A DNA stretch of 64,000 nt from an uncultured Dokdonia sp. (GTDB lineage Bacteria > Bacteroidota > Bacteroidia > Flavobacteriales > Flavobacteriaceae): NCBI RefSeq assembly GCF_937910895.1, contig NZ_CALEMI010000051.1, positions 18,926-82,925 of the forward strand. The letters run 5' to 3'. Within the stretch, counting starts at the first letter, position 1, and each line of letters starts with the position of its first letter. The notes under the pieces were generated by a model. It saw nothing but the letters and a program-made list of their open reading frames with translations. It made no database searches and was not told the origin of the DNA. Position numbers and translations under genes: made by a program. Below, piece after piece: positions 36,529-46,056 of the stretch.

Positions 36529-37148
36529 TGGAGATTATTACACTCATAGATATTTTAGGAACCATCTCTTTTGCGATTTCAGGAGCTTTGACAGCAATGC
36601 ATAAACGTATGGATGCGTTTGGGATTTTGATCATAGCACTCGTCACTTCTATAGGAGGCGGAACATTGAGAGACGTTCTCATAGGTAAAACACCTGTTAC
36701 CTGGATGCAAGATCAAGTATTTCCTACCGTAATTTTTATTACGGCAGTATTTGCTGTTTTACTTAGAAGCAAGCTCAAGTATGTTAGGCGTTCCTTATTT
36801 TTATTTGATACGATAGGGATCGGATTATATACGATTACAGGGGTACAGGTGAGTTTAGCTTTTGGATTAGACCCTCTTATATGTGTGATCTTAGGAACTG
36901 TTTCAGCGTGTTTTGGAGGGGTTTTACGAGATATTTTATGTAATGAAATTCCTATTATTTTTCATAAAGAAATTTATGCAACCGCATGTATTGCGGGTGC
37001 AGTCATTTATCTACTACTTTCTAAATCTGAAGTACCACAATCTATTGCGATGATTCTTTCTGGAACCACTATTATAGGGATACGTATTCTTGCAGTGGTT
37101 TTTAAATGGCAATTACCAAGGTTGTATAAAAGAGAGGTGTCTGAATAA
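36528..37148 (+). CDS. TRIC-type trimeric cation channel (UPF0126) protein
   Basis: 206 residues and seven TMs in two related halves: LGTISFAISGALTAMHKRMD with GGGTLRDVLIG, and IGIGLYTITGVQVSLAFG with FGGVLRDILCNEIP. The duplicated GG-x-L/V-RD motif is the family mark. It is probably a K+-type channel in the inner membrane. It is translationally coupled to RDD. Confidence 0.92.
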   Translation: MEIITLIDILGTISFAISGALTAMHKRMDAFGILIIALVTSIGGGTLRDVLIGKTPVTWMQDQVFPTVIFITAVFAVLLRSKLKYVRRSLFLFDTIGIGLYTITGVQVSLAFGLDPLICVILGTVSACFGGVLRDILCNEIPIIFHKEIYATACIAGAVIYLLLSKSEVPQSIAMILSGTTIIGIRILAVVFKWQLPRLYKREVSE

Positions 37149-37813
37149 TCTTAAAATGGGTTTATGCGCTTCTTCCTAATGGCAGGCAGGCAGGTTCGCG
37201 AAAGCAAACACAATACGTAGCCTTTAAAATTAGAATCAAATCTTTACTCCAAACCATCATAATCCATAAAAAAAGCTCTCTTATGATAGAGAGCTTTTAT
37301 ACGTTGCTTACTTCAATCAAATGGTTCATATAGGAATTTTTATAAGTAAGAAGGCTAATTCAAATAATTTATAAAATCTCTTTCCGTAGTTTTTGATTGT
37401 CTATATATAGACGTAATTTTTTAGTCAATGTTTCATGACAAATATGAGATTAACAATTATTTAACCCTGACGCCACTTTATAACTTTACCTTTATATGGT
37501 ATCATAGGTTTTCTGTAGCATTAGTTGCATATCCAAACTTTCCTATCAATAAATAACAATATCTAGTAACACTATGTTATGTTAAAGTCAATTATATATT
37601 CTTAATCTCTCACTCTATAGAATCTATACAATACAAACCGTTATGTATTTTGAGTTATTTTATCGATTTTACATTAAACCTAAAAGGAATATCGTAGAAA
37701 GTTTTTAATTCTTCCTTTAAGATTGAGGTAATAATTGAAAATTTTAATTCTTTTTTAAAGGCTATATCTCAAAATGCACAACGGGTATTAGATATATAAT
37801 CTTATTACATAGT
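37149..37813. other. 665-bp spacer
   Basis: It holds a terminator (37268-37300) and a GGCAGGCAGGCAGG run fused to TTCGCGAAAGC at about 37181-37205. The rest is AT-rich sequence in which I see no gene or clear structure. Confidence 0.5.
37268..37300 (+). terminator. Terminator of the RDD/TRIC unit
   Basis: AAAAGCTCTCT-TATGAT-AGAGAGCTTTT. Confidence 0.75.
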
Positions 37814-38704
37814 TTAGTTCTTTTTTAGAGTATCACTTCTACTACGAGTCTCTTTTTGTAATGCTTCAAAAAGAGGGTCTGCGATTGATCCATACATGGA
37901 TTTCATGAAATGTAATACGTGGGGTTTGGTCTTACTGACATTTCCTCCTACAATGGGTGGAGCAGGATCATATTCCATATCAAGCATAACGGCTTGTGCG
38001 TAATCTTCTCCAGTAAGTTCTGCTAGAATAGCTAATGACATATCCATACCTGCTGTTACTCCTGCAGACGTCCAATATTTACCATCTTGCGTATATCTGT
38101 CTCCTGTAAAAGTCGCACCATTTTCTGCTAAAATCTCTTTTGCCCTAAACCAATTACCAGTAGCTCTTTTACCATCTAGCAATCCCGTTTTTCCTAATAT
38201 CCATCCCCCTGTACAAACACTTGTAGTATATTTAGTAGTTGTATCTATCGTACGAATCCAACGTAATAATTCCTGATTATAAGAATTTTCAATAGTTTCT
38301 TTAAAACCACCTGGGATCACAAGGATATCTAAATGACTCACTTTATCAATTGTTGTGTCTGGAATAAACTCCAAACCCATAACAGTTGTTATATTACCCG
38401 GCTCCACAGCGATTGTAAATACATTAGCTCCCATTATATTTTTAAATACATATCTAGGGCCTAAAGCATCTAAATCATTAACGCCATCATACACTAAAAT
38501 TCCAATATCTTTAACTTCATGATCTTTTATCTCTACAGATTTCATAACTTCATCATGTTCTATTGAAAACGTATCTGTCTGATTAGTATCTTGAGTTTTA
38601 ATATTGGTATTGATCTTTACCTGTTCATTTGTAGGTTGTGTTTTTTCTTCATTACAACTACATATACTCAAAATAACGAGTATTAAAATTAATATATTTT
38701 TCAT
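37814..38704 (-). CDS. DJ-1/PfpI-family lipoprotein
   Basis: 296 residues. The lipoprotein signal ends ILSICSC (Cys17). A 50-residue polar linker precedes a DJ-1/PfpI glutamine-amidotransferase-like fold: IGILVYDGVNDLDALGP, DILVIPGGF, the nucleophile-elbow Cys in TSVCTGGW, and SAGVTAGMDMSLAI. The domain resembles the ThiJ/isonitrile-hydratase branch. A secreted, lipid-anchored version is unusual. The activity is not known. Confidence 0.85.
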   Translation of the reverse strand: MKNILILILVILSICSCNEEKTQPTNEQVKINTNIKTQDTNQTDTFSIEHDEVMKSVEIKDHEVKDIGILVYDGVNDLDALGPRYVFKNIMGANVFTIAVEPGNITTVMGLEFIPDTTIDKVSHLDILVIPGGFKETIENSYNQELLRWIRTIDTTTKYTTSVCTGGWILGKTGLLDGKRATGNWFRAKEILAENGATFTGDRYTQDGKYWTSAGVTAGMDMSLAILAELTGEDYAQAVMLDMEYDPAPPIVGGNVSKTKPHVLHFMKSMYGSIADPLFEALQKETRSRSDTLKKN

Positions 38705-38943
38705 TTTTTAAATTTTTGTTTGAAAATGTGCCTTTAAGTATTTCTGGTTTTTAAATAGTTCTAATAAGGTTTTCACCCTTGCCTACGGGCTAGGCAGTTT
38801 CGCGAAAGAGGATTCTTATTAAATCTATGACGTTGTTTAATCAGCATTTTGAAATCGAGTAAGACTTCCCTTAAATGTTAAGCACGTAAAATGTGTAGTT
38901 ACATATTGCGATGTGCTACTATAAAAGATTCTGAAGAATGAAA

Positions 38944-39315
38944 TTAAACCTGAGGTGGATGAAAGATATCCCAAGTTTTTAAACGTGAATACTTAGATTC
39001 TGCGGTAGCAAAATTATCTGAGCTATTCACTATTTGGTTATTGTCAGGTTCGCTTTCGCGAAAGCTAAAAAAAGCAAACTCATACTTACTATGGACAAGT
39101 TGTGGTACTTCCTGATCTTGTTTAGGCTTTTTTTTCTGAAGCTCTCGCATTAAATAGCACTTGCCACCGCATTGCATTTTTGGTTGCTCCTTGTTAATAC
39201 AAAGCACTTCTTTAATATACTCGTTGTTAACAAGAAAATCTGTCCATACCGAAATATTTATCGCTGGCTGTATATGTAAACAAGATACTAATATGAGGGC
39301 TAATAAACGTTTCAC
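38944..39315 (-). CDS. Small secreted Cys-rich protein, possibly metal-related
   Basis: 123 residues. The signal peptide is followed by a conserved-looking block EVLCINKEQPKMQCGGKCYL (three Cys), a Lys/Gln linker and a C-terminal IFHPPQV. Proteins with this INK-P-x-CxGKCYL pattern are common in Bacteroidetes next to metal-related TonB receptors (from memory). Copper or iron binding is inference. TTTCGCGAAA at 39054-39063 is read as SFRES. Confidence 0.65.
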   Translation of the reverse strand: MKRLLALILVSCLHIQPAINISVWTDFLVNNEYIKEVLCINKEQPKMQCGGKCYLMRELQKKKPKQDQEVPQLVHSKYEFAFFSFRESEPDNNQIVNSSDNFATAESKYSRLKTWDIFHPPQV

Positions 39316-39763
39316 AATTTTTACAAAAATAAATATTGTGATTCACAAATGATACTAAATTCCTTATAAATCTCCAGGTTTTTGACAGTTTAGAAATAGT
39401 ATGATTAGAAAAATTAAATAAATTTTGAAGTCTAAAATTTCAAACTTTTATTTTTTATCAAAAAAACATCAATACATTGAAATTAGTGATAAGGAGAGAC
39501 TAAAAGTAATCCTTTCCGAAATATTAAAGGGAGTATTGACTTCTGTTATTGGGTAATCGATTTCCAAAGAAGTCTGTAGTCCTTTGATACATTAGGAAAT
39601 AGTTTTGATTGGTGTAAAGAGCGATTGAAAAGATGGATTACTAACCGCTGTATTGAGACCTGTACAGCCTTTCCCGTACTTGATGCGGGATACGATGGTG
39701 TGAGAGACGCATTGGCGATCATTTGATCTTCAGCCATCTACTCGACTGTGCTTTCGTTATTTT
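39316..39763. other. 448-bp spacer
   Basis: No convincing gene. It holds a TTTCCCGTACTTGATGCGGG palindromic repeat at about 39668-39687. A 63-codon minus frame over it (39546-39737) looks repeat-derived. Confidence 0.5.
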
Positions 39764-40471
39764 CTAATTATCATTTTGTAATTCAGAAAAGATGATTGTT
39801 AGTTTTGTTAAAGATTCAATTGCATTTTCATAAGCTTCTCTATTTTTACTCAAAGTTGTTATTCTAGCTATAACCGAGTTTTCAAAATATGCATCTTTTC
39901 CAAAATTATCTGAAGACTCGGTCATATTCATAAATCTTGCATTTGACATTAAATAATCCTGAGTATATACATTTATCAACTCTCGGTCAAGATCCTCAAT
40001 AAATTTAATGTCATTGAATGAATCGTATGTTTCAGATATAGAATTACGTAAGTTCAAATCTTCAAAAAGTTTTAGGTCTCCTGAAAATTTTAAGTTTTCA
40101 TGGGTAATCGTTATTGGATTAAATGAATTACCCGAAATTATGTAGATGGATTTTGATAGTAATTTTGGGTTTTCATATTCTTTGTTTACTAAGATTTTAA
40201 TTAACGTATCTAGTTCTGTAAGTATTTTTATTGACTCATCTTTATGGTCATTTAAGTTTTTTAGATTAGCTTCTGCTTCATCATTTAGCTGAGCAATATA
40301 AGATTTAAATAGATTATTATCGTCTTTTTTTCTCGATTGGTTGTTAATTCCTAAGGCTATAAGAATTCCAATAATTACCAGAATTATTTCTCCAAATGCA
40401 TATATTAGATATTTGCCAAGCTTATTTTCAGTCAGCATATTTTTACGAATTTTTCTAAAGAATTTTATCAT
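39764..40471 (-). CDS. DUF6090-family membrane protein
   Basis: 235 residues. The hallmark N-terminus MIKFFRKIRKNMLTENK-GK is followed by a TM (YAFGEIILVIIGILIALGIN, about 26-45) and a helical extracytoplasmic domain. This is a very common, often multi-copy family in flavobacteria with no known function. It is monocistronic. Confidence 0.9.
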   Translation of the reverse strand: MIKFFRKIRKNMLTENKLGKYLIYAFGEIILVIIGILIALGINNQSRKKDDNNLFKSYIAQLNDEAEANLKNLNDHKDESIKILTELDTLIKILVNKEYENPKLLSKSIYIISGNSFNPITITHENLKFSGDLKLFEDLNLRNSISETYDSFNDIKFIEDLDRELINVYTQDYLMSNARFMNMTESSDNFGKDAYFENSVIARITTLSKNREAYENAIESLTKLTIIFSELQNDN

Positions 40472-40950
40472 TGGTTAGCGGTTTCTGATAATGAAGCACA
40501 ACAATAATATAATAGCAATTGCTATTATACTCTATATATTTATTACAAATCTAACGGATTCTTAAGTCATTTAAAATTGTTTACAGCACTTTATAAATTT
40601 CTCTTATTTTCGGACTATTATGACATAATAGGATTTTGAATATACCTTAAAGCGATACCATTTTCTTATAAACAAATAGCAAAACTATGTCTTATTGTAT
40701 GCAGGGTAACTCCCTTACTTATTATTGATTTTTTCTACTGCCCCAACCACTATTTTTTTTACACAATTAACCTATATTTATTAAATCTATATTATTAAGT
40801 TAACTTTATACTAGCTAGTTGATAGATTAAATTAGAGCTGACGAAAATAGAAAGTTAACGTAGGGTTTTACGTGAGACTATATGCTATTAAATGATACGA
40901 TTTGTATTATTTTGGAATAGTAAGTATCTTTTTTTAACTATTTAAAAATA

Positions 40951-40980
40951 AAATCCCAGAGTCCGGAACTCTGGGATTTT
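40951..40980. terminator. Orphan terminator-like hairpin
   Basis: AAATCCCAGAGT-CCGGA-ACTCTGGGATTTT. The flanking genes (starts at 40471 minus and 41119 plus) both point away, so it may end an unannotated small RNA. Confidence 0.55.
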
Positions 40981-41106
40981 GTGGTAGACATTTCTTCTAA
41001 TTAACACTAACCATCAAAACGAATTAAAAGGTGTCTAACCAGTCGAAGTTAACTTCTTATTCTATAGACGTATTATTTTAGGTAGTGTTACAGCGATTTA
41101 TTTTTT

Positions 41107-41114
41107 TAACTTTG
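41107..41114 (+). promoter_or_regulatory. -7 box TAACTTTG, 4 nt before the ATG
   Basis: A perfect TAnnTTTG followed by TTTT and the start codon at 41119, implying a leaderless transcript. This is the same geometry as the caspase and LuxR-type genes. Confidence 0.55.
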
Positions 41115-41118
41115 TTTT

Positions 41119-41505
41119 ATGATAATAAAGCCCACATTAGTTCTCGGCGCCTCTCTAAAGCCCATTCGATATTCAAATATTGCCATACAACGTTTGCAAC
41201 AATACAACCATCCTATTATAGCTGTTGGCTTGAAGGCCGGGATCACTCATGGTCAGGAAGTGATCACGTTTGAGTCCGCTTTCGCGAAAGCGGAAACACA
41301 TAGAAACACCATAGATACCGTCACCTTATATATCAGTCCGCAACGTCAAGATTCCTATATGGAGTATGTAGTTTCGCTGAAGCCGAAACGTGTCGTTTTC
41401 AATCCAGGTACTGAAAATCCTGAATTTTATAAGGTTCTCAAAGAGAATAATATTCCTTTTGAAATAGCGTGTACTTTAGTTCTTTTGGGTACGAATCAAT
41501 ATTAA
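41119..41505 (+). CDS. CoA-binding-domain protein (YccU-like)
   Basis: 128 residues. The Rossmann-type CoA_binding fold has TLVLGASLKPIRYSNIAIQR at the N-terminus and VVFNPGTENPEFYKVLKENN near the C-terminus. It is probably a small nucleotide/CoA-binding protein of unknown role. The last 30 nt overlap the convergent symporter gene. TTTCGCGAAA at 41280-41289 encodes AFAKA. Confidence 0.88.
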   Translation: MIIKPTLVLGASLKPIRYSNIAIQRLQQYNHPIIAVGLKAGITHGQEVITFESAFAKAETHRNTIDTVTLYISPQRQDSYMEYVVSLKPKRVVFNPGTENPEFYKVLKENNIPFEIACTLVLLGTNQY

Positions 41506-42939
41506 GCCTAAGAAGGTAAGTGCGCCGTTGAGAATGAGGATAAAGAATCCAAAATCAAAGCCTGCGTATGTTTTACAGAAATAACTAATCAGGTATGCTA
41601 AAATGGGAGATGCTATCGCAATAATGGGTACGATGGCGTCTTTGACATTCCAAGAGGTAAAAAGCCCAAAGGCATATAAGCCTAGTAATGGCCCGTAGGT
41701 GTACCCTGCAAAAGTGAATAAACGAGCGATTACACTGTCATCTGCAATCACATATTTGAAGATAATAATCACTAGAATTAATACAACAGACATGAGTACG
41801 TGAATGCGTTTACGCATTCGGATTTGTTCTTTTGGTTCGTATTTCTTTTCTATGTCTAGAATATCAATACTAAAAGACGTCGTAAGGGATGTCAACGCAC
41901 TATCAGCACTGGAGTATGCCGCAGCAATCAATCCTAACAAGAAGACAATTGCCAGTCCAGCTCCCAATCCGCTTTCTACTGCGATCGTAGGGAAGAGTTG
42001 GTCTTTATGTGCATCTATTCCTTGTTGGGAGGCATACACCGTCAATAAAACGCCTAAAACTAAAAAGACCATATTGACAATTGTGAGTACGATGGTAAAC
42101 CAAAACATATTCTTTTTGGCATCTTCCAGATTACGACACGTTAGGTTTTTTTGCATCATATCCTGATCCAATCCTGTCATCACAATAGCAATAAAAGCTC
42201 CTGAAATAAATTGCTTAAAGAAGTAATCGCTGCTCTTCCAATCGTCAAAAAAGAATACCTGAGACAAATCACTATCTGATACAAAGCTCATAATCTCACC
42301 GCCCGAAAGTCCTAGTTCTTCAGAGACATAATAAATAGCCACGCCAACGGCAATCAGCATAAACAAGGTTTGGAGTGTATCTGTCCACACAATGGTTTTA
42401 ATTCCCGCTTTAAAGGTGTAGAGCCAAATCAACAAAATGGTAATCGTCACCGTTACCCAAAAAGGCACGCCTTCTTGACCAAAAAATGACATTTTATCAA
42501 AGACTAAGAGTTGCAATACATTCGCCACCAAATACAACCGAAAACTCGCACCCACAATCCGACTCAATAAAAAGAAGGAAGCCCCCGTTTTATAAGATGC
42601 ATTTCCAAATCGAGTCTCTAGATAGGTGTAAATAGATGTTAAATTTAGTTTATAGTAGAGCGGGAGGAGTACCAATCCGATGACAGCATATCCTACGGTA
42701 TACCCTAATACCACTTGAAAGTAACTAAAACTCGAAGCTTCAATCCATCCAGGCACGGATATAAATGTCACTCCAGAAAGCGAAGCTCCAATCATTCCAA
42801 ATGCCACCAAATACCACGGCGATTGCTTTCCAGCTTTAAAGAAATCAGCATTAGAGCCACTTTTACCTGTGAGGTAACTAATGCCCATTAAGACACCAAA
42901 ATAACCAGCAATAAGAAGTAAGATTTGATAGGGTTGCAT
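41476..42939 (-). CDS. Sodium:solute symporter (SSS family)
   Basis: 487 residues with about 13 TMs. KAGKQSPWYLVAFGMIGASL and SGVTFISVPGWI lie at the N-terminus, and SADSALTSLTTSFSIDIL is the Na+-site helix. The substrate is not predictable; it is sialic-acid/sugar or vitamin-type by length. It converges with and overlaps the CoA-binding gene. Confidence 0.9.
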   Translation of the reverse strand: MQPYQILLLIAGYFGVLMGISYLTGKSGSNADFFKAGKQSPWYLVAFGMIGASLSGVTFISVPGWIEASSFSYFQVVLGYTVGYAVIGLVLLPLYYKLNLTSIYTYLETRFGNASYKTGASFFLLSRIVGASFRLYLVANVLQLLVFDKMSFFGQEGVPFWVTVTITILLIWLYTFKAGIKTIVWTDTLQTLFMLIAVGVAIYYVSEELGLSGGEIMSFVSDSDLSQVFFFDDWKSSDYFFKQFISGAFIAIVMTGLDQDMMQKNLTCRNLEDAKKNMFWFTIVLTIVNMVFLVLGVLLTVYASQQGIDAHKDQLFPTIAVESGLGAGLAIVFLLGLIAAAYSSADSALTSLTTSFSIDILDIEKKYEPKEQIRMRKRIHVLMSVVLILVIIIFKYVIADDSVIARLFTFAGYTYGPLLGLYAFGLFTSWNVKDAIVPIIAIASPILAYLISYFCKTYAGFDFGFFILILNGALTFLGLILIRTQKN

Positions 42940-43062
42940 GCAATATGATTTATTGGGTGCTAATATAGGGGTTTTAGTTGTTGGCTTTTAGATCTTAGTG
43001 GGTAGCTTTTGTTGGGAGCGTAAAGTTGGAAGTTTGATGAGGTATTATTAGCGATTAACCTT

Positions 43063-43509
43063 TTATTCGGATGCTGTATCTCCTTGTCCTTCTGGAACAA
43101 TTACAAAAGCCCATTCTATCTCTTTAGGAACACCATAATTGTCCAAAAACTTTCCTCCAATTCCACTCACTTGAGATTTCTTATCTTCAACTTCAAGTCC
43201 ATATTCTTCTCCAAACATGAATTTCACTCCATTATCTAAACAAAGAGTGTCAGTATCTTTTAAATCAATAACTATAAATTGATTCGGTTGTATTTTTTGG
43301 TTTTCTATTATTCCAATTTCTTTAGAAGTTTCATTGTAAATAAAAACTTCGTAAGTCTTTCCAGTTTTTTCGTATTTGGTAGGGATTATAAATAATTCGT
43401 CTCCTTTTTCTATAAATTCATTTCCATTTTCATCAAAATATCTATTCTCTTTTTTACAACTAAAAAATGCAATTAAAAGAATACTCAAAGCTGTTATAAT
43501 CTTTCTCAT
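43063..43509 (-). CDS. Hypothetical lipoprotein
   Basis: 148 residues. The lipoprotein signal ends LIAFFSC (Cys18) followed by KKENRYFDENGNEFI. The mature part is beta-rich and acidic (about 25-145). No family is recognised. Confidence 0.65.
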   Translation of the reverse strand: MRKIITALSILLIAFFSCKKENRYFDENGNEFIEKGDELFIIPTKYEKTGKTYEVFIYNETSKEIGIIENQKIQPNQFIVIDLKDTDTLCLDNGVKFMFGEEYGLEVEDKKSQVSGIGGKFLDNYGVPKEIEWAFVIVPEGQGDTASE

Positions 43510-43953
43510 TGATTGATTTATTTATTTATTTATTCTGTATGTTGTGATTAACATATAAACTTACCTAAAATACTATAAAAAGACATAATGCACTTACCTA
43601 GGTCTATTAAATCGCAATATCAAAGATCACACAGGAAACAAATCTTCCCCTCCGTCTGTATGTCATTTTATTGCTAGTCCTTATAATGCTAGAAGCTTAA
43701 TAAAACACCTCCTTAGCCCTTACTTCGGTAAACTCAGCACGACGCCTTGCTAGGAGGGAAGACTTTTGAGAGAGTAGTTTATAAGAGCATGCTTCCGCGA
43801 AAGCGTAAAAAAATAAACACTAGAAAATAGAGTACTGTTCTATTTTAGAAATACTACGCTATTTTGACTTGCAAGCACCCAGCATCCAGCTTCAAACAAA
43901 TCCCAAATCTCAAAAAATCAAACTACAAAAATTTCCTGCTTCAAGACCCAATT
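43510..43953. repeat. 444-bp spacer with nested palindromic repeats
   Basis: ACACCTCCTTAGCCC ... GCTAGGAGGGAAG (about 43705-43760) is interrupted at its centre by TTACTTCGGTAAACTCAGCAC, the inverted CTGAGCTTGTCGAAG-type repeat. A TTCCGCGAAAGCG variant lies at about 43791-43804. AAAATAGAGTACTGTTCTATTTTAG follows at about 43825-43849. No gene. Confidence 0.6.
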
Positions 43954-45159
43954 TCATTCCTCCTTGAGTCTTAATAGCTTAAAATATTCATTCGTAGTTT
44001 CATCGAGACGGTCAGTGATCATTTTAAAATTCTCTTGATTTGGTTTGAGATTGATATGTTTATCAATAACGGTACTTCGTTTATAAATGAGAAACGTGTT
44101 TTCTACCTGTGGGTTAATGCTATTCAAATAGACTTCTGAAGCTTTATCTTCAAAAGAAGGCACAAACGTCAAGGCGACTTGTTTTAATCTTAGATTGGTT
44201 CCTAGTTTTTCTAATTCTTGAATCCTATTCTCTTTCCTATAGTTGGATTCGTTGCCGTATATAAAATAGACTTTTAAATAGTTTTCTCTTTGTTGGCTTT
44301 CGCTATCCAGAAAAGTAAGCCAATCTTTAATTTCTTGCCAATTGGGCTTGTTCCCTACAAAATATAAAATCCCGTGATACCAACCGTATTTACAAACCGG
44401 ACACGTTTTTGTCCCTTTGTCTGCGCCATACGCATGAAAGGGTGTAAACGAACTAATAGCTTCCCCGATCTTCTTGCCCGAACTCACCGTATTTGTACTT
44501 TGTATGGGATACTTAGGAATATTCAAACCTAAAATGATATTGCGTTCACCAATCCACAAACCTTCTTTTTGAACAAACCGAATAACACCACTTCCTCCAC
44601 GGTTTTCCATTTTTTTTCTGCGTTGCGAAGTCAATAGCGGATCATCATCAAATACAAAATTATCTATATAGTAAGGTTCTTTCATGTTTTCCTCTTGAAC
44701 CGTAATATGAATATGTGCAGCTTCGTCTCTGCTTGGATAGGATCCAGGTTGTATGGTGTAGATTGAATAGGCACCTTGTTCATCTGTTTGTACCCATCCT
44801 CTTATATAGCCATGTGTTTGCCCTAATTTGTTTTTGGGCATATTTCTTTCCTCGCTTTCTTTGGTACCATATACTCCGTTCGTATTTGTTTGATAATAGT
44901 ATAGAAGTACATTTGGAGCAGGTGTCTTTCCGTCTCTTTGATACACGGTTCCTGTAAGCATGATTTTCTGTCCTTTTTGTTTATAGGCAGGGCTTGTATC
45001 AATAGCGAAGACTTTTCTAGGCATCCCATAGTAAAAGGGCATTGATTTGTTAAAATCATTACTTAAGGTGTTTGTTGACTTTTGAGGAGTTTGTCCATTA
45101 CAATTGAACAAACTTAAACACGTTAATAGGAGAAATCCGATATTGAAAATTCGTACCAT
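43954..45159 (-). CDS. Intradiol-dioxygenase-like lipoprotein with a C-terminal extension
   Basis: 401 residues. The lipoprotein signal ends SLFNC (Cys20). The intradiol ring-cleavage dioxygenase fold (about 60-205) includes GTVYQRDGKTPAPNVLLYYY, RGWVQTDEQGAYSIYTIQPG, a Tyr in GSYPSRDEAAH and the HxH pair in AAHIHITV. These supply the Tyr/His iron ligands. The C-terminal about 180 residues are extra: GADKGTKTCPVCKYGWYHG carries a CPVC motif, and WLTFLDSESQQ and LKVYFIYGNE suggest a redox, thioredoxin-like domain. A role in aromatic cleavage is doubtful for an envelope-anchored protein. Confidence 0.8.
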   Translation of the reverse strand: MVRIFNIGFLLLTCLSLFNCNGQTPQKSTNTLSNDFNKSMPFYYGMPRKVFAIDTSPAYKQKGQKIMLTGTVYQRDGKTPAPNVLLYYYQTNTNGVYGTKESEERNMPKNKLGQTHGYIRGWVQTDEQGAYSIYTIQPGSYPSRDEAAHIHITVQEENMKEPYYIDNFVFDDDPLLTSQRRKKMENRGGSGVIRFVQKEGLWIGERNIILGLNIPKYPIQSTNTVSSGKKIGEAISSFTPFHAYGADKGTKTCPVCKYGWYHGILYFVGNKPNWQEIKDWLTFLDSESQQRENYLKVYFIYGNESNYRKENRIQELEKLGTNLRLKQVALTFVPSFEDKASEVYLNSINPQVENTFLIYKRSTVIDKHINLKPNQENFKMITDRLDETTNEYFKLLRLKEE

Positions 45160-45249
45160 TTGTTGAAGTTTTCAATAAATGTAGTTATATAATCAGATCA
45201 CTTATGGTGAATCCTATTGCTAGTTAGCTGTGTGGAGTGAATAGCTGTT

Positions 45250-46056
45250 TTACTGGAGGAGTTGCTGCCAGTTCTTTCTATAATGTCTGCTTACCCTAAT
45301 CACCTGTCCATTGTCCAGAGTGACATCATAATCCCCATTATTTCTTGATTTCAGCTCTTTGATATAAGTGGCGTTAATAATTGTAGAGCGATGCACTCTT
45401 AAAAAGAGGGTTGGGTCAAGTTTGGTTTGAAATTCTTTTAAAGGTTGCGTGTCTAAAAATTTCTGATCGTTTGCGTAAATAACCGAATAAGGCTTGTCGG
45501 TCGAAATCAGCTGAATCCTTGACGTCGGAACCGTAATTATTTTTGAACCCTTTTTTAACTTCATTGTTCCAAGATACTGAGTTGCTACATCGGCTGATTT
45601 TTGTTTTAAATAATACATGGCAGGAAAAATTATATACCATAGCAGTGCAATATAAAATTGATTGGAAAGTACCGTTTTCAAAATAGCTAAAAAACGATGT
45701 GGTGTTGTGTACACCAAATTACTCACCATCACAAACAAAGAGGTAAACAATACGATGTGAAGAAAACTAAACGTAATTCCAATGCCTACATTAAAAGGGA
45801 GTTTACCCAATTTGTTCTTTGGGTTCACCATTTTAATGAGTCGGTTGATGAGGATCGTAAGAGGAATAAAAAATATCCAAAACGTGTTGTAAAGTAATGA
45901 TTCTGAGAGATAAAATCCTGTGTGTTTTATGCTACTGTATATATAATCTTGAAGTACAGCAAGTAGAAATACAAAAATCACAATGATGACGTACAAGGGA
46001 ATTTTACCAATTCTTGGTATTTTGAATGTTTCGCTTACGTACATTGACGGTTCCAA
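45250..46056 (-). CDS. Membrane-anchored LytTR DNA-binding regulator
   Basis: 268 residues. Four TMs lie at about 20-145. A LytTR domain occupies about 165-268 (ITVPTSRIQLISTDKPYSVI, FLRVHRSTIINATYIKEL, IRVSRHYRKNW). There is no receiver domain. It lies 90 nt upstream of the dioxygenase-like gene on the same strand, which it may control. Confidence 0.88.
   Translation of the reverse strand: MEPSMYVSETFKIPRIGKIPLYVIIVIFVFLLAVLQDYIYSSIKHTGFYLSESLLYNTFWIFFIPLTILINRLIKMVNPKNKLGKLPFNVGIGITFSFLHIVLFTSLFVMVSNLVYTTPHRFLAILKTVLSNQFYIALLWYIIFPAMYYLKQKSADVATQYLGTMKLKKGSKIITVPTSRIQLISTDKPYSVIYANDQKFLDTQPLKEFQTKLDPTLFLRVHRSTIINATYIKELKSRNNGDYDVTLDNGQVIRVSRHYRKNWQQLLQ

Larger units (their letters stand above)
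40472..41118. other. 647-bp spacer with an orphan terminator
   Basis: No gene is seen. AT-rich sequence is followed by a strong hairpin at 40951-40980 that ends no neighbouring gene. The promoter of the CoA-binding gene lies at the right end. Confidence 0.5.

Noticed and set aside
39546..39737. 63-codon minus-strand frame
   Set aside because: Covers a TTTCCCGTACTTGATGCGGG palindromic repeat; content looks repeat-derived.
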